This document shows, in pieces, positions 43,982-51,526 of a stretch of DNA of 64,000 nucleotides (the first letter of the stretch is position 1; the number at the start of each line of letters is the position of its first letter). Source of the DNA: Verrucomicrobia subdivision 3 bacterium UBA693. GTDB taxonomy: Bacteria > Verrucomicrobiota > Verrucomicrobiia > Limisphaerales > UBA8199. The stretch spans positions 1 through 64,000 of the forward strand of contig DBMR01000117.1 of the NCBI GenBank assembly GCA_002298785.1. The letters run 5' to 3'. The notes beneath the pieces are model-generated. The model ran no database searches, had not been told where the DNA came from, and saw only the letters and a program-made list of their open reading frames with translations. The position numbers were made by a program, and so were the translations under genes.

Positions 43982-45972
43982 CGGTCCGGCGCGGCGACTT
44001 TGCCTGTGTTCAGCACCTGGATATGCCGGCGAATGGTCTCGGCGACCGCTTCGGCATCCGTCTGATCCAGCCGGCGCAAGGCGCATTCCCAGCGGTAGGC
44101 GAAGCTGCCGCCCGGATCGTACCGACGATGCTGGAACAAGCTCTCGAACCCACGCCGGCGCTTGCGATAATCCCCCTGAATATGGATGAGTTGCTCCCGG
44201 AAAGCCTCGACGTAACACTGCGCAAACGCCACCGGGTTAGGCACCGCGTGATCACGAATGTTGACCGGGCGCGCGTAATGCGCCGCAAATGTCTCCATTG
44301 CCAGTTCGTATTCCGTGAAGGAACCACTGTGGTCCCCGACCAGGATTTCCACAGGCAGACCGTCCTCTCCCTCACGCAAAACTTCATCCCCATCGTCAAA
44401 GGCGGGCGCCTTCCCGTCAAACGTGCGACCCACAATGAGGCTGGCCACCGCCGCCCGGCCAAGGAGCGTGGCGAATTTTTCCGCATAACCCGGCCGGAGA
44501 TAATGTTCGAGCGGCACCTTATCGGTGGCCATTCCCGGCAGATATTCTCGCTCGAAATAGATCGTGCGAATGGTGCGCCCACGATGCGCCGGGTGCGTGC
44601 CCATATAGACCTCGTTCAGCCGCCGCATCAGCACGCGGCGGCACAGGTTCATTCCCAACTGTAGACAGCCCAGGCGCCGGTCCAGCCAATAATCCGTGTA
44701 TTCATCACTCTCCTGGATCGATTCCAGCAGGCCTTTACCTTCGTCCAGGTGCTCCCACACCCCCCACTTTTGGAGCCGCATGAAGCGCTTGACCGAAGTG
44801 GTCTCGCCCCGGGCGCGAAATTCCGTCAGGAAGACACCCCGGCGCCCATCCTGCTGCGGCCGGTCCAGGGAGAGTGACTCGGGCACGGAGCCCAAATTGA
44901 TATACTCCAGGTCCCCGTAATCACGAATGAAATTGAAGATGATGTCCTTGGCCCGCGAATCGCAGAGGCGCTGCAATGCCGTGTCTTCCGGGTGCGCCGC
45001 CGCCTCGTCAAAGATCGGGTCCAGCAGAAACTCCCCTTCCTCGAAACGGCCACCGGCCAGCCATTCAATATTCAGGAAGAACTCGGGGCTTAATCCGCTC
45101 AACAATTGCTCGCTTTGGGTTTCGTTCCCTTCCAGGAAAAGCGTCGAGAGGATGCGCTGACACCAGGCTTGATTGTGGCAATCATCCTTGCGAAACGCTT
45201 CATGCACCGCAGCCGCAAAATGGTTCCGCAATTCCTCGAATCGGGCGCGAAGCTGCTCCGGATTCAATTGCTCATAGACCACCCCGGAAAAATCCCGGGC
45301 GCCGAACCGGCGCAAATCCGCGGCAAAGAAATCGATCTCGGGACGGTCCACGCGATTGCGCCGCAAGGAATGGTCCGCGATCTCCTGAAGCTGCCGGGCG
45401 AGATCCTGCGGCTCCAGCAAGCCCAGCTTCTCAAACTCCTGGAACGTCAACCACCGGGTGCCGGTCAGACGATTATAAAAATAAATCGGCAACCCGTGGA
45501 TGCCGACTTTGGACCCAAAGACCATCTGCTCCTTGGCCTCGCGTGATTTGGGAATGCCGCTCAAGCGCCAGCATTCGCCACGCCGCTTTATCGCCTCCCG
45601 CACCCTCGAATCGGACACCGAAAGAAACTTCACCTGGCGCTTGGAAACCAGGGTCTGCAGCAAATCGTCGGCTACCATGGCCAACTCCATACGCTCGGCA
45701 TCCGGCCGAATCAGGATGTGATCGGACTCGAAGATGAGGTCCACAGAGTTGGCCGTGATATTGGACTCCTCCTCGGGGGTCAAAACCGGTTCCTGCACGG
45801 CGGCCCGCCGGGCATTGAGATGATCGATGAAGTTCAACCTTTGCCAGGCATGGACCCCGGGCGTCTGCGTATAAAGCGCTCCCTGATCCGGAAATAAGGT
45901 CCCGATCCGGGTCAATTGCCGGCCGTCCGGACCGACTGCGAACGGGTGTGGTCCTATAAGCTCTAACTTCAT
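43978..45972 (-). CDS. conserved hypothetical protein (about 664 aa)
   Basis: The product is 664 residues from ATG 45972 (MKLELIGPHPFAVGPDGRQ) or 677 from ATG 46011. I recognise no family. It is soluble, without signal peptide or membrane helix, and rich in charged residues. Distinct blocks are ANSVDLIFESDHILIRPDAE near the N-terminus, GSKVGIHGLPIYFYNRLTGT, AKDIIFNFIRDYGDLEYINL, NEVYMGTHPAHRGRTIRTIY and VEILVGDHSGSFTEYELAME. The mix of DD, GDHSGS and Arg-rich segments has a faint kinase-like feel, but I could not place catalytic motifs. Neighbours give no clear context. It is the best candidate in the core region for a new protein family. Confidence 0.6.
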   Translation of the reverse strand: MKLELIGPHPFAVGPDGRQLTRIGTLFPDQGALYTQTPGVHAWQRLNFIDHLNARRAAVQEPVLTPEEESNITANSVDLIFESDHILIRPDAERMELAMVADDLLQTLVSKRQVKFLSVSDSRVREAIKRRGECWRLSGIPKSREAKEQMVFGSKVGIHGLPIYFYNRLTGTRWLTFQEFEKLGLLEPQDLARQLQEIADHSLRRNRVDRPEIDFFAADLRRFGARDFSGVVYEQLNPEQLRARFEELRNHFAAAVHEAFRKDDCHNQAWCQRILSTLFLEGNETQSEQLLSGLSPEFFLNIEWLAGGRFEEGEFLLDPIFDEAAAHPEDTALQRLCDSRAKDIIFNFIRDYGDLEYINLGSVPESLSLDRPQQDGRRGVFLTEFRARGETTSVKRFMRLQKWGVWEHLDEGKGLLESIQESDEYTDYWLDRRLGCLQLGMNLCRRVLMRRLNEVYMGTHPAHRGRTIRTIYFEREYLPGMATDKVPLEHYLRPGYAEKFATLLGRAAVASLIVGRTFDGKAPAFDDGDEVLREGEDGLPVEILVGDHSGSFTEYELAMETFAAHYARPVNIRDHAVPNPVAFAQCYVEAFREQLIHIQGDYRKRRRGFESLFQHRRYDPGGSFAYRWECALRRLDQTDAEAVAETIRRHIQVLNTGKVAAPDR

Positions 45973-46058
45973 GTCGTCCGAAAGATGGCTGCAGGTGCCG
46001 GGTTTGTCCATTCCGGCTGATTCAACGGTTGCGCCCTCCCAATTCACTCGTGGCTCAA

Positions 46059-46994
46059 TTAGCCCGCGCGCCGCAAGTCCGTGAGCTTCAGCCCTTCCCG
46101 CTTGAGCAGCACCGCTTCCACCCGCGGAACATACATCTGCGTTTCGGCGGGCAACCGCGAGGCGATCACATCGTAATCGCGCGTTTGGCGCGCCTTAAGC
46201 AGCTTGCTCACCGTTCCTTCACCCGCATTGTACGCCGCCAGCGCCAGTCGCCAGTCCTGGAATCGCTTGTGCAAGCTGTTCAGGTATTGAGCTGCCGCCA
46301 CCGCGCTCTTCTCCGGATCGCGGCGCTGGTCCAGAGGCCAGGTCCGCAGCCCCTGCTGTTTCGCGGTCGCCGGCATGAGCTGAAACATCCCCACCGCCCC
46401 GGCTGGGCTGCGCGCCCGCGCATCGAAGCCTGACTCGACCTCCGCGATCCACACCAATTCCCCGGGTATCTTCTGGGCCTCGAAGAGCGGTTTGAGTTTG
46501 GTCACGTTGTCTTTCGCACCTGGTGGCCATGGTTGATGTGACAACTTCGTGATCCAGATGGCCCTTTCAGCTTTGGCTGTGGGCTGGGGCAAAGCCGGCG
46601 GCGGCTTCCCTGGCTCGATTCGGGGTGGCGGGATTTTCGCGCGCAGTTCATCCGCCACCTCCAGCGTATCCAGTCGCGAGGTCAACCAAGCGGCGTAAGG
46701 GGCGGTCTCTTCATACCGGTTGAGCACCGGGATCACGGCTTTGACCGCGTCTCTCAACCCGGCCAAGTCCAGCACCTTGTCCCCCTCAAAACGCCGCTGG
46801 AGATCCTGCAACACCCGCCGCACCTGTTCCCGATCCACCGCACTCAACGCCCGCAACGTGTCGTCATCCAGATTCTCCCGCGCCCAGGCGTCCGCTTCCT
46901 GGACCATCTCGTCCAGGCTCATATACTCATCCGGCTGCGCGACAGCAGTGGCACAAATCCCCACCACCAAACTGATCGCCAGCAGACTTTTCAT
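46059..46994 (-). CDS. lytic transglycosylase (SLT domain)
   Basis: The 311-residue protein begins with a signal peptide (MKSLLAISLVVGICATAVAQ). A helical linker rich in Arg/Asp follows, then a Pro-rich region and an SLT domain. The catalytic glutamate lies in LVWIAEVESGFDARARSPAG, followed by AVGMFQLMPATAKQQGL, DPEKSAVAAAQYLNSLHKRF, LALAAYNAGEGTV and the MYVPRVEAVLL end, all as in family 1 transglycosylases (MltD/Slt type). It cuts the MurNAc-GlcNAc bond of peptidoglycan with 1,6-anhydro formation. ATG 46994 begins the signal peptide. It is oriented with the sugar-isomerase gene 43 nt upstream. Confidence 0.85.
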   Translation of the reverse strand: MKSLLAISLVVGICATAVAQPDEYMSLDEMVQEADAWARENLDDDTLRALSAVDREQVRRVLQDLQRRFEGDKVLDLAGLRDAVKAVIPVLNRYEETAPYAAWLTSRLDTLEVADELRAKIPPPRIEPGKPPPALPQPTAKAERAIWITKLSHQPWPPGAKDNVTKLKPLFEAQKIPGELVWIAEVESGFDARARSPAGAVGMFQLMPATAKQQGLRTWPLDQRRDPEKSAVAAAQYLNSLHKRFQDWRLALAAYNAGEGTVSKLLKARQTRDYDVIASRLPAETQMYVPRVEAVLLKREGLKLTDLRRAG

Positions 46995-47037
46995 ATCTGA
47001 ACGAGCACTCGCCGCCTCCCGCACGCGGGGCGGCGCT

Positions 47038-47952
47038 TTACGAGGCGATGATCCGGCTCAACCGTTTGGAAAGCTCGGCCAACCCTTCAGGCGTATCGCC
47101 GCCACCCTGCTCCGTCACCAGCCAACCGCCGTGGTAACCGCTTTCGTCCAGCGCTTTCATCACTGCCGGCCAGTCATCGTCCCCCTCCAGCAACGCCACA
47201 TCGAATCCGCTCCACAACCCTTCCTTGTCCCGCTTCTTGAGGCTGAATTCCTTCACGTGAATCATGTTGATCCGCTTGCCTAACACGCGAATCCATTGCT
47301 CGGGAAAACCAAAATTGACGATGTTGCCCACGTCGAAATGCCAGCCCACCATTGGGCTCTTGAATTCGTCAACATAGCGGGCCGCTTCCAGCGGGCTGAG
47401 CAGGAATTTGTTCCACACATTTTCCAAGGAAATATGCACTCCCAGTTCTTCCGCCAGCGGCAACGCTTTGCGAATCTCCGCTTGCGACCGCTCATACGCT
47501 TCCGCGTAGGTGGTCTGCCTGGTCACCACCGCCGGCACCAGCAAAATCGACTTCGCGCCGTAACGCTTGGCATCACGCAGGGTCTGCTTCAATGCCTCCA
47601 GGCCTTCCGCCCGCACCGCCGGGTTCGGGTCGGAGAGTGGCTTGGCCCAATGGCGATCATCGCATACACTCGGAATTTCCAAACCCACCTCATCCCGCGC
47701 CCGCAACACCTCGTCCTGGTTCATATGACTGTTCATCTCCGCGCCGTCATACCCCGCGGCTTTAACCGCCTTCATCTTTTCCAGCACCGACCCCTTCACT
47801 TCCACGGTGCCCCACATAATCCCCTTCTTTAAGGCGCGTTTCTTGCCACTTTCCTGGGCCCAGACATTCAGCCCCGTGGCGGTGGTTAACCCGGCGGCTC
47901 CAGCAAACAGGGCCAGACTCTGCAAGTAGCTTCGGCGGTTCATTTTCGTCAT
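47038..47952 (-). CDS. exported sugar phosphate isomerase/epimerase-like protein
   Basis: The product has an N-terminal Tat-like signal (MNRRSYLQSLALFAGAAGL) and an AP-endonuclease-2-type TIM barrel of about 270 residues: LKKGIMWGTVEVKGSVLEKM, AGYDGAEMNSHMN, SLENVWNKFLLSPLEAARYV, VGWHFDVGNIVNFGFPEQWI and MIHVKEFSLKK. Metal-binding glutamate, aspartate and histidine residues are in place (SLENVW, FDVGN, HVKEF). Relatives are xylose isomerase-like or hydroxypyruvate isomerase proteins, abundant in this phylum beside Gfo/Idh dehydrogenases. Starts at 47943, 47952 and 47964 are all possible; 47952 is chosen. Confidence 0.8.
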   Translation of the reverse strand: MTKMNRRSYLQSLALFAGAAGLTTATGLNVWAQESGKKRALKKGIMWGTVEVKGSVLEKMKAVKAAGYDGAEMNSHMNQDEVLRARDEVGLEIPSVCDDRHWAKPLSDPNPAVRAEGLEALKQTLRDAKRYGAKSILLVPAVVTRQTTYAEAYERSQAEIRKALPLAEELGVHISLENVWNKFLLSPLEAARYVDEFKSPMVGWHFDVGNIVNFGFPEQWIRVLGKRINMIHVKEFSLKKRDKEGLWSGFDVALLEGDDDWPAVMKALDESGYHGGWLVTEQGGGDTPEGLAELSKRLSRIIAS

Positions 47953-48239
47953 GTTTGGATGCATAAAGCGTATGGTTGCTTGTTACCGCCGGATTGACGG
48001 CGGGTCAAGTAAAGTTATTCACTCTCTCACCACCTCGACCAGGCCAAATCGACAGCTTGAACTCCATGCACCGGCTACAAAAACCCAATCCTGGCACCCT
48101 GTTATCCCGTTACCTTTTAGTCACTTTCCCCATCAGGAACCCAAGTTCCTCTGTTGCCAACCGTTGTGGCCAGGTGACGACCCAGCATCGGGCGGGAAAA
48201 TTTTTGCTATTTGCAAACCCCTGCGGCAAACTTTCCAAA

Positions 48240-48614
48240 ATGATGCAGCCGCTAGCCATCATGATCTATGAGAAACTGCTGCCGGGCACACAGTTGGTGA
48301 ACCGGTTGCAGGATCTCGGCTACCGCGTGCAGACGCTGAGCGATGCGGACAAACTGACCAGCACCGCCGAAACTTCAGGTCCCATGCTGGTGATTGCGGA
48401 TTTGGGTTCGGGCTCGGAGAAAATCCTGAAAGCCATTACTGAATTGCGCCGGAACACCAGCACCGCCCACCTCCCGGTGGTCGGCTTTGCCGGTGAACCA
48501 CTTGCACCTCACCAGGCCGCAGCCAACCAGGCCGGAGTAACCCTGCTAGTGAGTGAAACCGCAATTCTTAATCACTTGGCCCCATGCCTCGACCGGGCAC
48601 TCCAGTTGGATTAG
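48240..48614 (+). CDS. receiver-like small protein
   Basis: The 124-residue product from ATG 48240 reads like a stand-alone response-regulator receiver fold. Alternating strands and helices are visible (LAIMIYEKLLPGTQLVNRLQ, YRVQTLSDADKL, GPMLVIADLGSGSEKILKAI, LPVVGFAGEPL, AGVTLLVSETAILNHL). A possible phospho-acceptor is the Asp in VIADLGS. The lysine and acidic pocket normally found are weak or missing, so it may be a pseudo-receiver. No kinase gene lies nearby. The open frame continues upstream to 47976, but the conserved part starts here. Confidence 0.55.
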   Translation: MMQPLAIMIYEKLLPGTQLVNRLQDLGYRVQTLSDADKLTSTAETSGPMLVIADLGSGSEKILKAITELRRNTSTAHLPVVGFAGEPLAPHQAAANQAGVTLLVSETAILNHLAPCLDRALQLD

Positions 48615-48695
48615 GCCCATAACTAACTGCAAAACAGGCAGTTGAAGCTCGGGATTTTCTAATTTTAGGCGGTTAATTCTTTCTAAAAGAAAAAC

Positions 48696-48726
48696 TTGAC
48701 TTTCTCCAGCAACTACTTTTTGATAA
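48696..48726 (+). promoter_or_regulatory. candidate promoter of the cold-shock gene
   Basis: TTGACT at 48696-48701 is a near-consensus -35 box. With a 17-nt spacer the -10 would be TTTGAT (48719-48724); with 19 nt it would be TGATAA (48721-48726). This lies about 115 nt upstream of the csp start, giving a leader RNA of roughly 105 nt that includes the hairpin at 48766. A long leader is typical of cold-shock genes. Confidence 0.45.
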
Positions 48727-48765
48727 GACCTTGAGTTGAAGGCGTATGTTGCTTTAGATGTGATT

Positions 48766-48809
48766 AAGGACACGACTGGACTGACCAGTTAGTGTCCTTT
48801 TCTTCTTTT
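48766..48809 (+). promoter_or_regulatory. structured leader / attenuator-like hairpin of csp
   Basis: AAGGACAC at 48766-48773 pairs with GTGTCCTT at 48792-48799, and inside it ACTGG (48775-48779) pairs with CCAGT (48785-48789) around a 5-nt loop. The pyrimidine-rich run TTTCTTCTTTT follows at once. The shape is that of an intrinsic terminator within the leader, about 31 nt before the csp start codon. It may act as a temperature-sensitive structure or attenuator for the cold-shock gene. Confidence 0.5.
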
Positions 48810-48839
48810 GCCATGCTTTTGACCAAAGCAGGAGAAAAT

Positions 48840-49049
48840 ATGGCCAGTGGCAAAGTAAAATGGTGGGATAATAAAAAGGGCTTCGGGTTTATTGCGCAGG
48901 ATAGTGGCCAGGATGTCTTCGTGCATCACACGGCCATCGCTGGAGCAGGATTCAAGACGCTCAACGAGGGCGAAGAAGTCCTGTTCGACATCGTCGCCAG
49001 CGAAAAGGGCCCAAAGGCCCAGAATGTCCATCGCCCGACCGCTTCCTAA
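48840..49049 (+). CDS. cold-shock domain protein (CspA family)
   Basis: The 69-residue protein is a single cold-shock domain: ASGKVKWWDNKKGFGFIAQD contains RNP1 (KGFGFI), DVFVHHTAI is RNP2, and the end KGPKAQNVHRPT is typical. It binds single-stranded RNA or DNA and can melt RNA structures. ATG 48840 is preceded by AGGAG at 48830-48834, a good ribosome-binding site with 5 nt spacing. The leader is long and structured (48766-48809). The gene opens the accessory stretch that ends at about 54.2 kb. An in-frame upstream ATG at 48792 would include the hairpin and is unlikely. Confidence 0.93.
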   Translation: MASGKVKWWDNKKGFGFIAQDSGQDVFVHHTAIAGAGFKTLNEGEEVLFDIVASEKGPKAQNVHRPTAS

Positions 49050-49091
49050 CGGTTCATTCCGCGCCGCTCCCTTGGCGCTGCAGTAAGATCA

Positions 49092-49113
49092 GGCGCTGAC
49101 CAATATCAGCGCC
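49092..49113. terminator. hairpin downstream of csp
   Basis: GGCGCTGA (49092-49099) and TCAGCGCC (49106-49113) form a perfect 8-bp stem with a 6-nt loop, 43 nt beyond the csp stop codon. There is no U-tract, so it is either an end-stabilising structure or a member of the hairpins that punctuate this region. Confidence 0.45.
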
Positions 49114-49324
49114 CCAAGCTGCGGGACCGTTGCCAGCATCGTGCAGTGCTTTGGTGGTGTAAGCGTTGACCGCCGGGGCGATTGATTTGTACCGATTCCC
49201 CAGGCCGGGCACCTCACGCCAGCCAGAAGACGCGCTGATGCAGCAGCGTTGTTCTCTCATTCTTAAGGGTTTGTGAACCACACTAATTGACAGCATCCCG
49301 GCTTTAGCACAAGCTTGGCCCGTG

Positions 49325-49388
49325 AGAACAAAGGGAAGTCCATTTCATTTCTTCGGCACAATCTCTTTGCCCCAACAGAACTGTTGGG
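49325..49388. repeat. palindromic dispersed repeat, copy 1, with adjacent hairpin
   Basis: The 49 bp at 49325-49373 match 52243-52291 at about 40 of 49 positions with no gap, sharing GGGAAGTCCATTTC and TTCGGC. The ends are inverted (GAACAAAGGGA against TCTCTTTG...), the right arm being decayed here. Immediately after, CCCAACA (49371-49377) and TGTTGGG (49382-49388) make a perfect 7-bp hairpin with loop GAAC. The surrounding gap 49050-49455 holds no convincing gene; only this repeat and the hairpin at 49092 are seen. Confidence 0.6.
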
Positions 49389-49455
49389 CGGAACCATGCG
49401 CGATTTTACAGAACCGTGACAACTTTAACCCCGGTGTAGTGTTACACAAATCATC

Positions 49456-49710
49456 ATGAAGACTAATGCCACATTGCTCGGCCTGCTCGCGGCTTCCGGC
49501 ATTTTGATCTGCGGTTGCCAAACCCCAAGAACAACCGCAGGTACATGGGAATACAAAGTCATTGAGAAGAATCTCTCCCCAGGCGAGCTTTAGAAGCAGA
49601 TCGACTCAGCAGTGCAAGACGGGTGGGAGTTAGTGTCCGTTTCGACTGTCGGCCAACGAGAATCAACGGTCCCACATGGTTTCATTGTTCTCCGAAAATT
49701 GAGGCAATGA
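49456..49710 (+). pseudogene. DUF4177-like small lipoprotein, interrupted by amber stop
   Basis: From ATG 49456 the frame encodes a lipoprotein signal with lipobox-like ILICGCQ, then TAGTWEYKVIEKNLSPGEL and a TAG at 49591-49593. The same frame continues beyond the stop as KQIDSAVQDGWELVSVSTVG ... HGFIVLRKLRQ and ends at TGA 49708-49710. The two halves together give the WEYKVI...GWELVSV...FIVLRK pattern of DUF4177-type small proteins at a normal length of about 84 residues. The simplest reading is a nonsense-mutated gene or a sequencing error (for example CAG or AAG to TAG). The end overlaps the next gene by ATGA. Confidence 0.7.
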
Positions 49711-50093
49711 CAGGACTTAACGGAGTGCCCAACCACAGCATCCAGCGGATGAGCAGACGCACACAGACCGGCCGAAGTGCAAGCGAGAAAGACCTGCGCG
49801 AGACGGAAAGAGTTTTGAGTCTCACTCCCGCTCAGCAGCGGAGTCATCCGTCCGCGGTTCCGGCCGATCACAGCAAGCTTTCGCACATCAATACATATGG
49901 GAGCCTGCCGGAGTTTTATCTCGACCAGCCGTTTACTTGCCGTGAGTGCGGTAAGCGAGAGATTTGGAAAGCCAGTGACCAGAAGTGGTACTATGAGGAG
50001 GCGAAGGGACATGTTGATGCGAGAGCGGTTGAGTGCCATGACTGTCGCTCAGCGAAAAAACGGGCCAACTCACGGGATGACAAAGCCGCCTAA
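49707..50093 (+). CDS. zinc-ribbon domain protein
   Basis: The 128-residue product starts in an ATGA overlap with the interrupted lipoprotein gene. The C-terminal half carries CRECGKREIWKASDQKWYYE and then CHDCRSAKK: two CxxC pairs flanking a WKASDQKWYYEEAKG motif, as in a family of small probable zinc-ribbon proteins. The N-terminal half (PNHSIQRMSRRTQTGRSASE) is not conserved-looking and resembles translated attC/repeat sequence known from Verrucomicrobiota and Planctomycetota, so the true start may be further in (for example ATG 49749). Function is unknown; nucleic-acid or metal binding is the usual guess. Confidence 0.65.
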   Translation: MTGLNGVPNHSIQRMSRRTQTGRSASEKDLRETERVLSLTPAQQRSHPSAVPADHSKLSHINTYGSLPEFYLDQPFTCRECGKREIWKASDQKWYYEEAKGHVDARAVECHDCRSAKKRANSRDDKAA

Positions 50094-50095
50094 CC

Positions 50096-50161
50096 GGTCG
50101 TGCCTGCCGTCGCCAGGATTACGTCTCGCGTCTTTTCGGTTGTTAGCGACCCGGCACGGCC
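50096..50161. repeat. imperfect hairpin after zinc-ribbon gene
   Basis: GGTCGTGCC (50096-50104) and GGCACGGCC (50153-50161) pair with one G-T type mismatch; inside them GTCGC (50109-50113) pairs with GCGAC (50146-50150). It starts just after the stop codon. GCCTAAC at 50088-50094 fits the R'' box (RYYYAAC) of integron attC sites, but GTTAGCG at 50142-50148 misses the R' consensus. Confidence 0.4.
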
Positions 50162-50187
50162 ACACTCTGCACTAGCTGACAAAACGC

Positions 50188-50796
50188 ATGAATCCGGACA
50201 CGCCGCCACTACTGCCACAACCCACACGCGTTTTGATGAACCGACGTAGCAAATTTCTTATCGGTTTGGCTCTTGTCCCCGCATGTTTTTTTGTTGCACT
50301 AATCGTGCTTCGCGTTTGCGGCTTGCTCCGCCCGTTTTCCGTACCAACGGGAGCAATGATGCCAGCGATCTCGGGTGGCGACCATGTCATGATGGAAGGG
50401 ATCACCTTCGCCACTCGCAATCCTCGCCGTGGTGACGTTGTCGTTTTTAGAACTGACGGCATTGCCTCGTTGCCGCCTTCCACGTTTTACGTCAAGCGCG
50501 TGGCTGGAGAACCCGGCGACCATTTGCGGATTTCAGTTGGCAAGTTGTTCGTGAACAACCAGCAGGTGTCGCTCAGCAACGCGGTGGGACAGATTGTTTA
50601 TGATTTGCCTCCGCATGCCGAGACGTTCTCACCAATGACCGATCTGATAGTTCCAGATGGCTGCTACTTTGTGCTCGGTGACAATTCGACAAATAGCTTT
50701 GACAGCCGCTTTTGGGGCAGCGTCCCGCGAGGAAACATCATCGGTCGCGTTTCATTTTGCTATTGGCCGCCACAAAGAGCCGGAGGAGTAAAGTGA
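50188..50796 (+). CDS. signal peptidase I homologue lacking the catalytic serine
   Basis: The 202-residue protein has one TM helix (FLIGLALVPACFFVALIVL) and the type I signal peptidase boxes. Box B should read PSGSM; here it is VPTGAMMPAI with Ala56 at the nucleophile position. The general-base region is intact (FYVKRVAGEPGD, Lys103), as is the box LGDNSTNSFDSRFWG (residues 163-177) and IIGRVSFCYWP. It therefore folds like a signal peptidase but should be inactive unless Thr54 or another residue substitutes. An alternative start is Met17. It may be an inactive regulator or a divergent paralogue of LepB. No other signal peptidase is in the window. Confidence 0.75.
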   Translation: MNPDTPPLLPQPTRVLMNRRSKFLIGLALVPACFFVALIVLRVCGLLRPFSVPTGAMMPAISGGDHVMMEGITFATRNPRRGDVVVFRTDGIASLPPSTFYVKRVAGEPGDHLRISVGKLFVNNQQVSLSNAVGQIVYDLPPHAETFSPMTDLIVPDGCYFVLGDNSTNSFDSRFWGSVPRGNIIGRVSFCYWPPQRAGGVK

Positions 50797-50813
50797 CTGC
50801 TAACTTTTCGGTC

Positions 50814-50877
50814 GAGCGAGAGGCGGCGGGCGGCACCCGCTTGCGGATTCGGGCCATTTTGCCCTCCGCCATCGCTC
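50814..50877. repeat. imperfect hairpin after signal-peptidase-like gene
   Basis: GAGCGA (50814-50819) pairs with TCGCTC (50872-50877) and GGCGG (50822-50826) with CCGCC (50866-50870), leaving two unpaired bases on one side and one on the other. It begins 18 nt after the stop codon and spans 64 nt. It could be a transcript-end structure or a repeat element. Confidence 0.4.
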
Positions 50878-50901
50878 ACCTCATCTTTGCCCCAGCATCC
50901 C

Positions 50902-51402
50902 ATGCGAACACTCCATATAATCTGCTTGAGCGCGCTCCTCCTGGTGGGCGCACCGTCATGGGCTCAGAATCTTCCGGATTTCTCCCCGTATTGGAAGACG
51001 GGCTTTTTCTCGTACTTCATCAGCGGCCACACCAATTCCGCGGCAAGAACCAACCTCTTGCTGATGACGGCGTTTTTTTCGGGCACGGTTGCGCTGCAGT
51101 ACGTGGTGAAGACCAACGGGATGGAGTGCGACTACGCGGAGGTGGTTCCGTTTCGCGGCTGCATGGCCGGGCACCAGAAGCAACTCTCGGACGCCGACCT
51201 TAAGCGACTGCGCGAGGCCATCAGGAAGTTCCCTCCCTACGACCGGTCGCCGCCAATTGGCAACCTTATGGTTGTCAGCTTCAGGCGCGGAACAAACTGG
51301 ACCACCCAAAGTTATCGGTGGGATTCTCCTCCGTTGCCGGTTAGAGACGCGCTCGACATCATTGGAGAACGGTTCGAAACCAGACATCAACCCATAAAAT
51401 GA
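50902..51402 (+). CDS. secreted hypothetical protein
   Basis: The 166-residue product has a clear signal peptide (MRTLHIICLSALLLVGAPSWAQ) and a mature part of about 145 residues (NLPDFSPYWKTGFFSYFISG, VALQYVVKTNGMECDYAEVV, LREAIRKFPPYDRSPPIGNL, VSFRRGTNWTTQSYRWDSPP). I do not recognise the family. The block LREAIRKFPP...VSF....W.T..Y suggests a small alpha/beta domain. It is one of the run of plus-strand genes separated by hairpins. Codon use does not look different by eye from its neighbours. Cell-envelope location is the only supported statement. Confidence 0.6.
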   Translation: MRTLHIICLSALLLVGAPSWAQNLPDFSPYWKTGFFSYFISGHTNSAARTNLLLMTAFFSGTVALQYVVKTNGMECDYAEVVPFRGCMAGHQKQLSDADLKRLREAIRKFPPYDRSPPIGNLMVVSFRRGTNWTTQSYRWDSPPLPVRDALDIIGERFETRHQPIK

Positions 51403-51414
51403 AAGCGGCTAAAG

Positions 51415-51479
51415 CACCAGAACTGGAAGTTTCAGGGACCGCCACCTCGCCACGGCAGGTCTTGGTGGAAGTTCTGGTG
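51415..51479. repeat. long hairpin with perfect 10-bp ends
   Basis: CACCAGAACT (51415-51424) and AGTTCTGGTG (51470-51479) are perfect inverted repeats; inside, GACC and GCC (51437-51443) pair with GGC and GGTC (51454-51461) around a one-base bulge. It lies 12 nt after the stop codon of the secreted protein. No U-run follows. It is the most regular of the hairpins in this run. Confidence 0.55.
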
Positions 51480-51526
51480 ATGTGGCAAAGCTCTAGTCCA
51501 ACCAGACGGAGTTCTATCTAAGAGCC

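Noticed and set aside
49054..49296. 80-codon minus-strand frame ending ILLQRQGSGAE.
   Set aside because: Overlaps the hairpin after csp and lacks start signals or a recognised family; may be a decayed fragment but cannot be supported.
50088..50161. Full attC recombination site after the zinc-ribbon gene.
   Set aside because: The RYYYAAC box fits (GCCTAAC), but the GTTRRRY box is only GTTAGCG and no integrase is in the window; kept as an open question in the findings.
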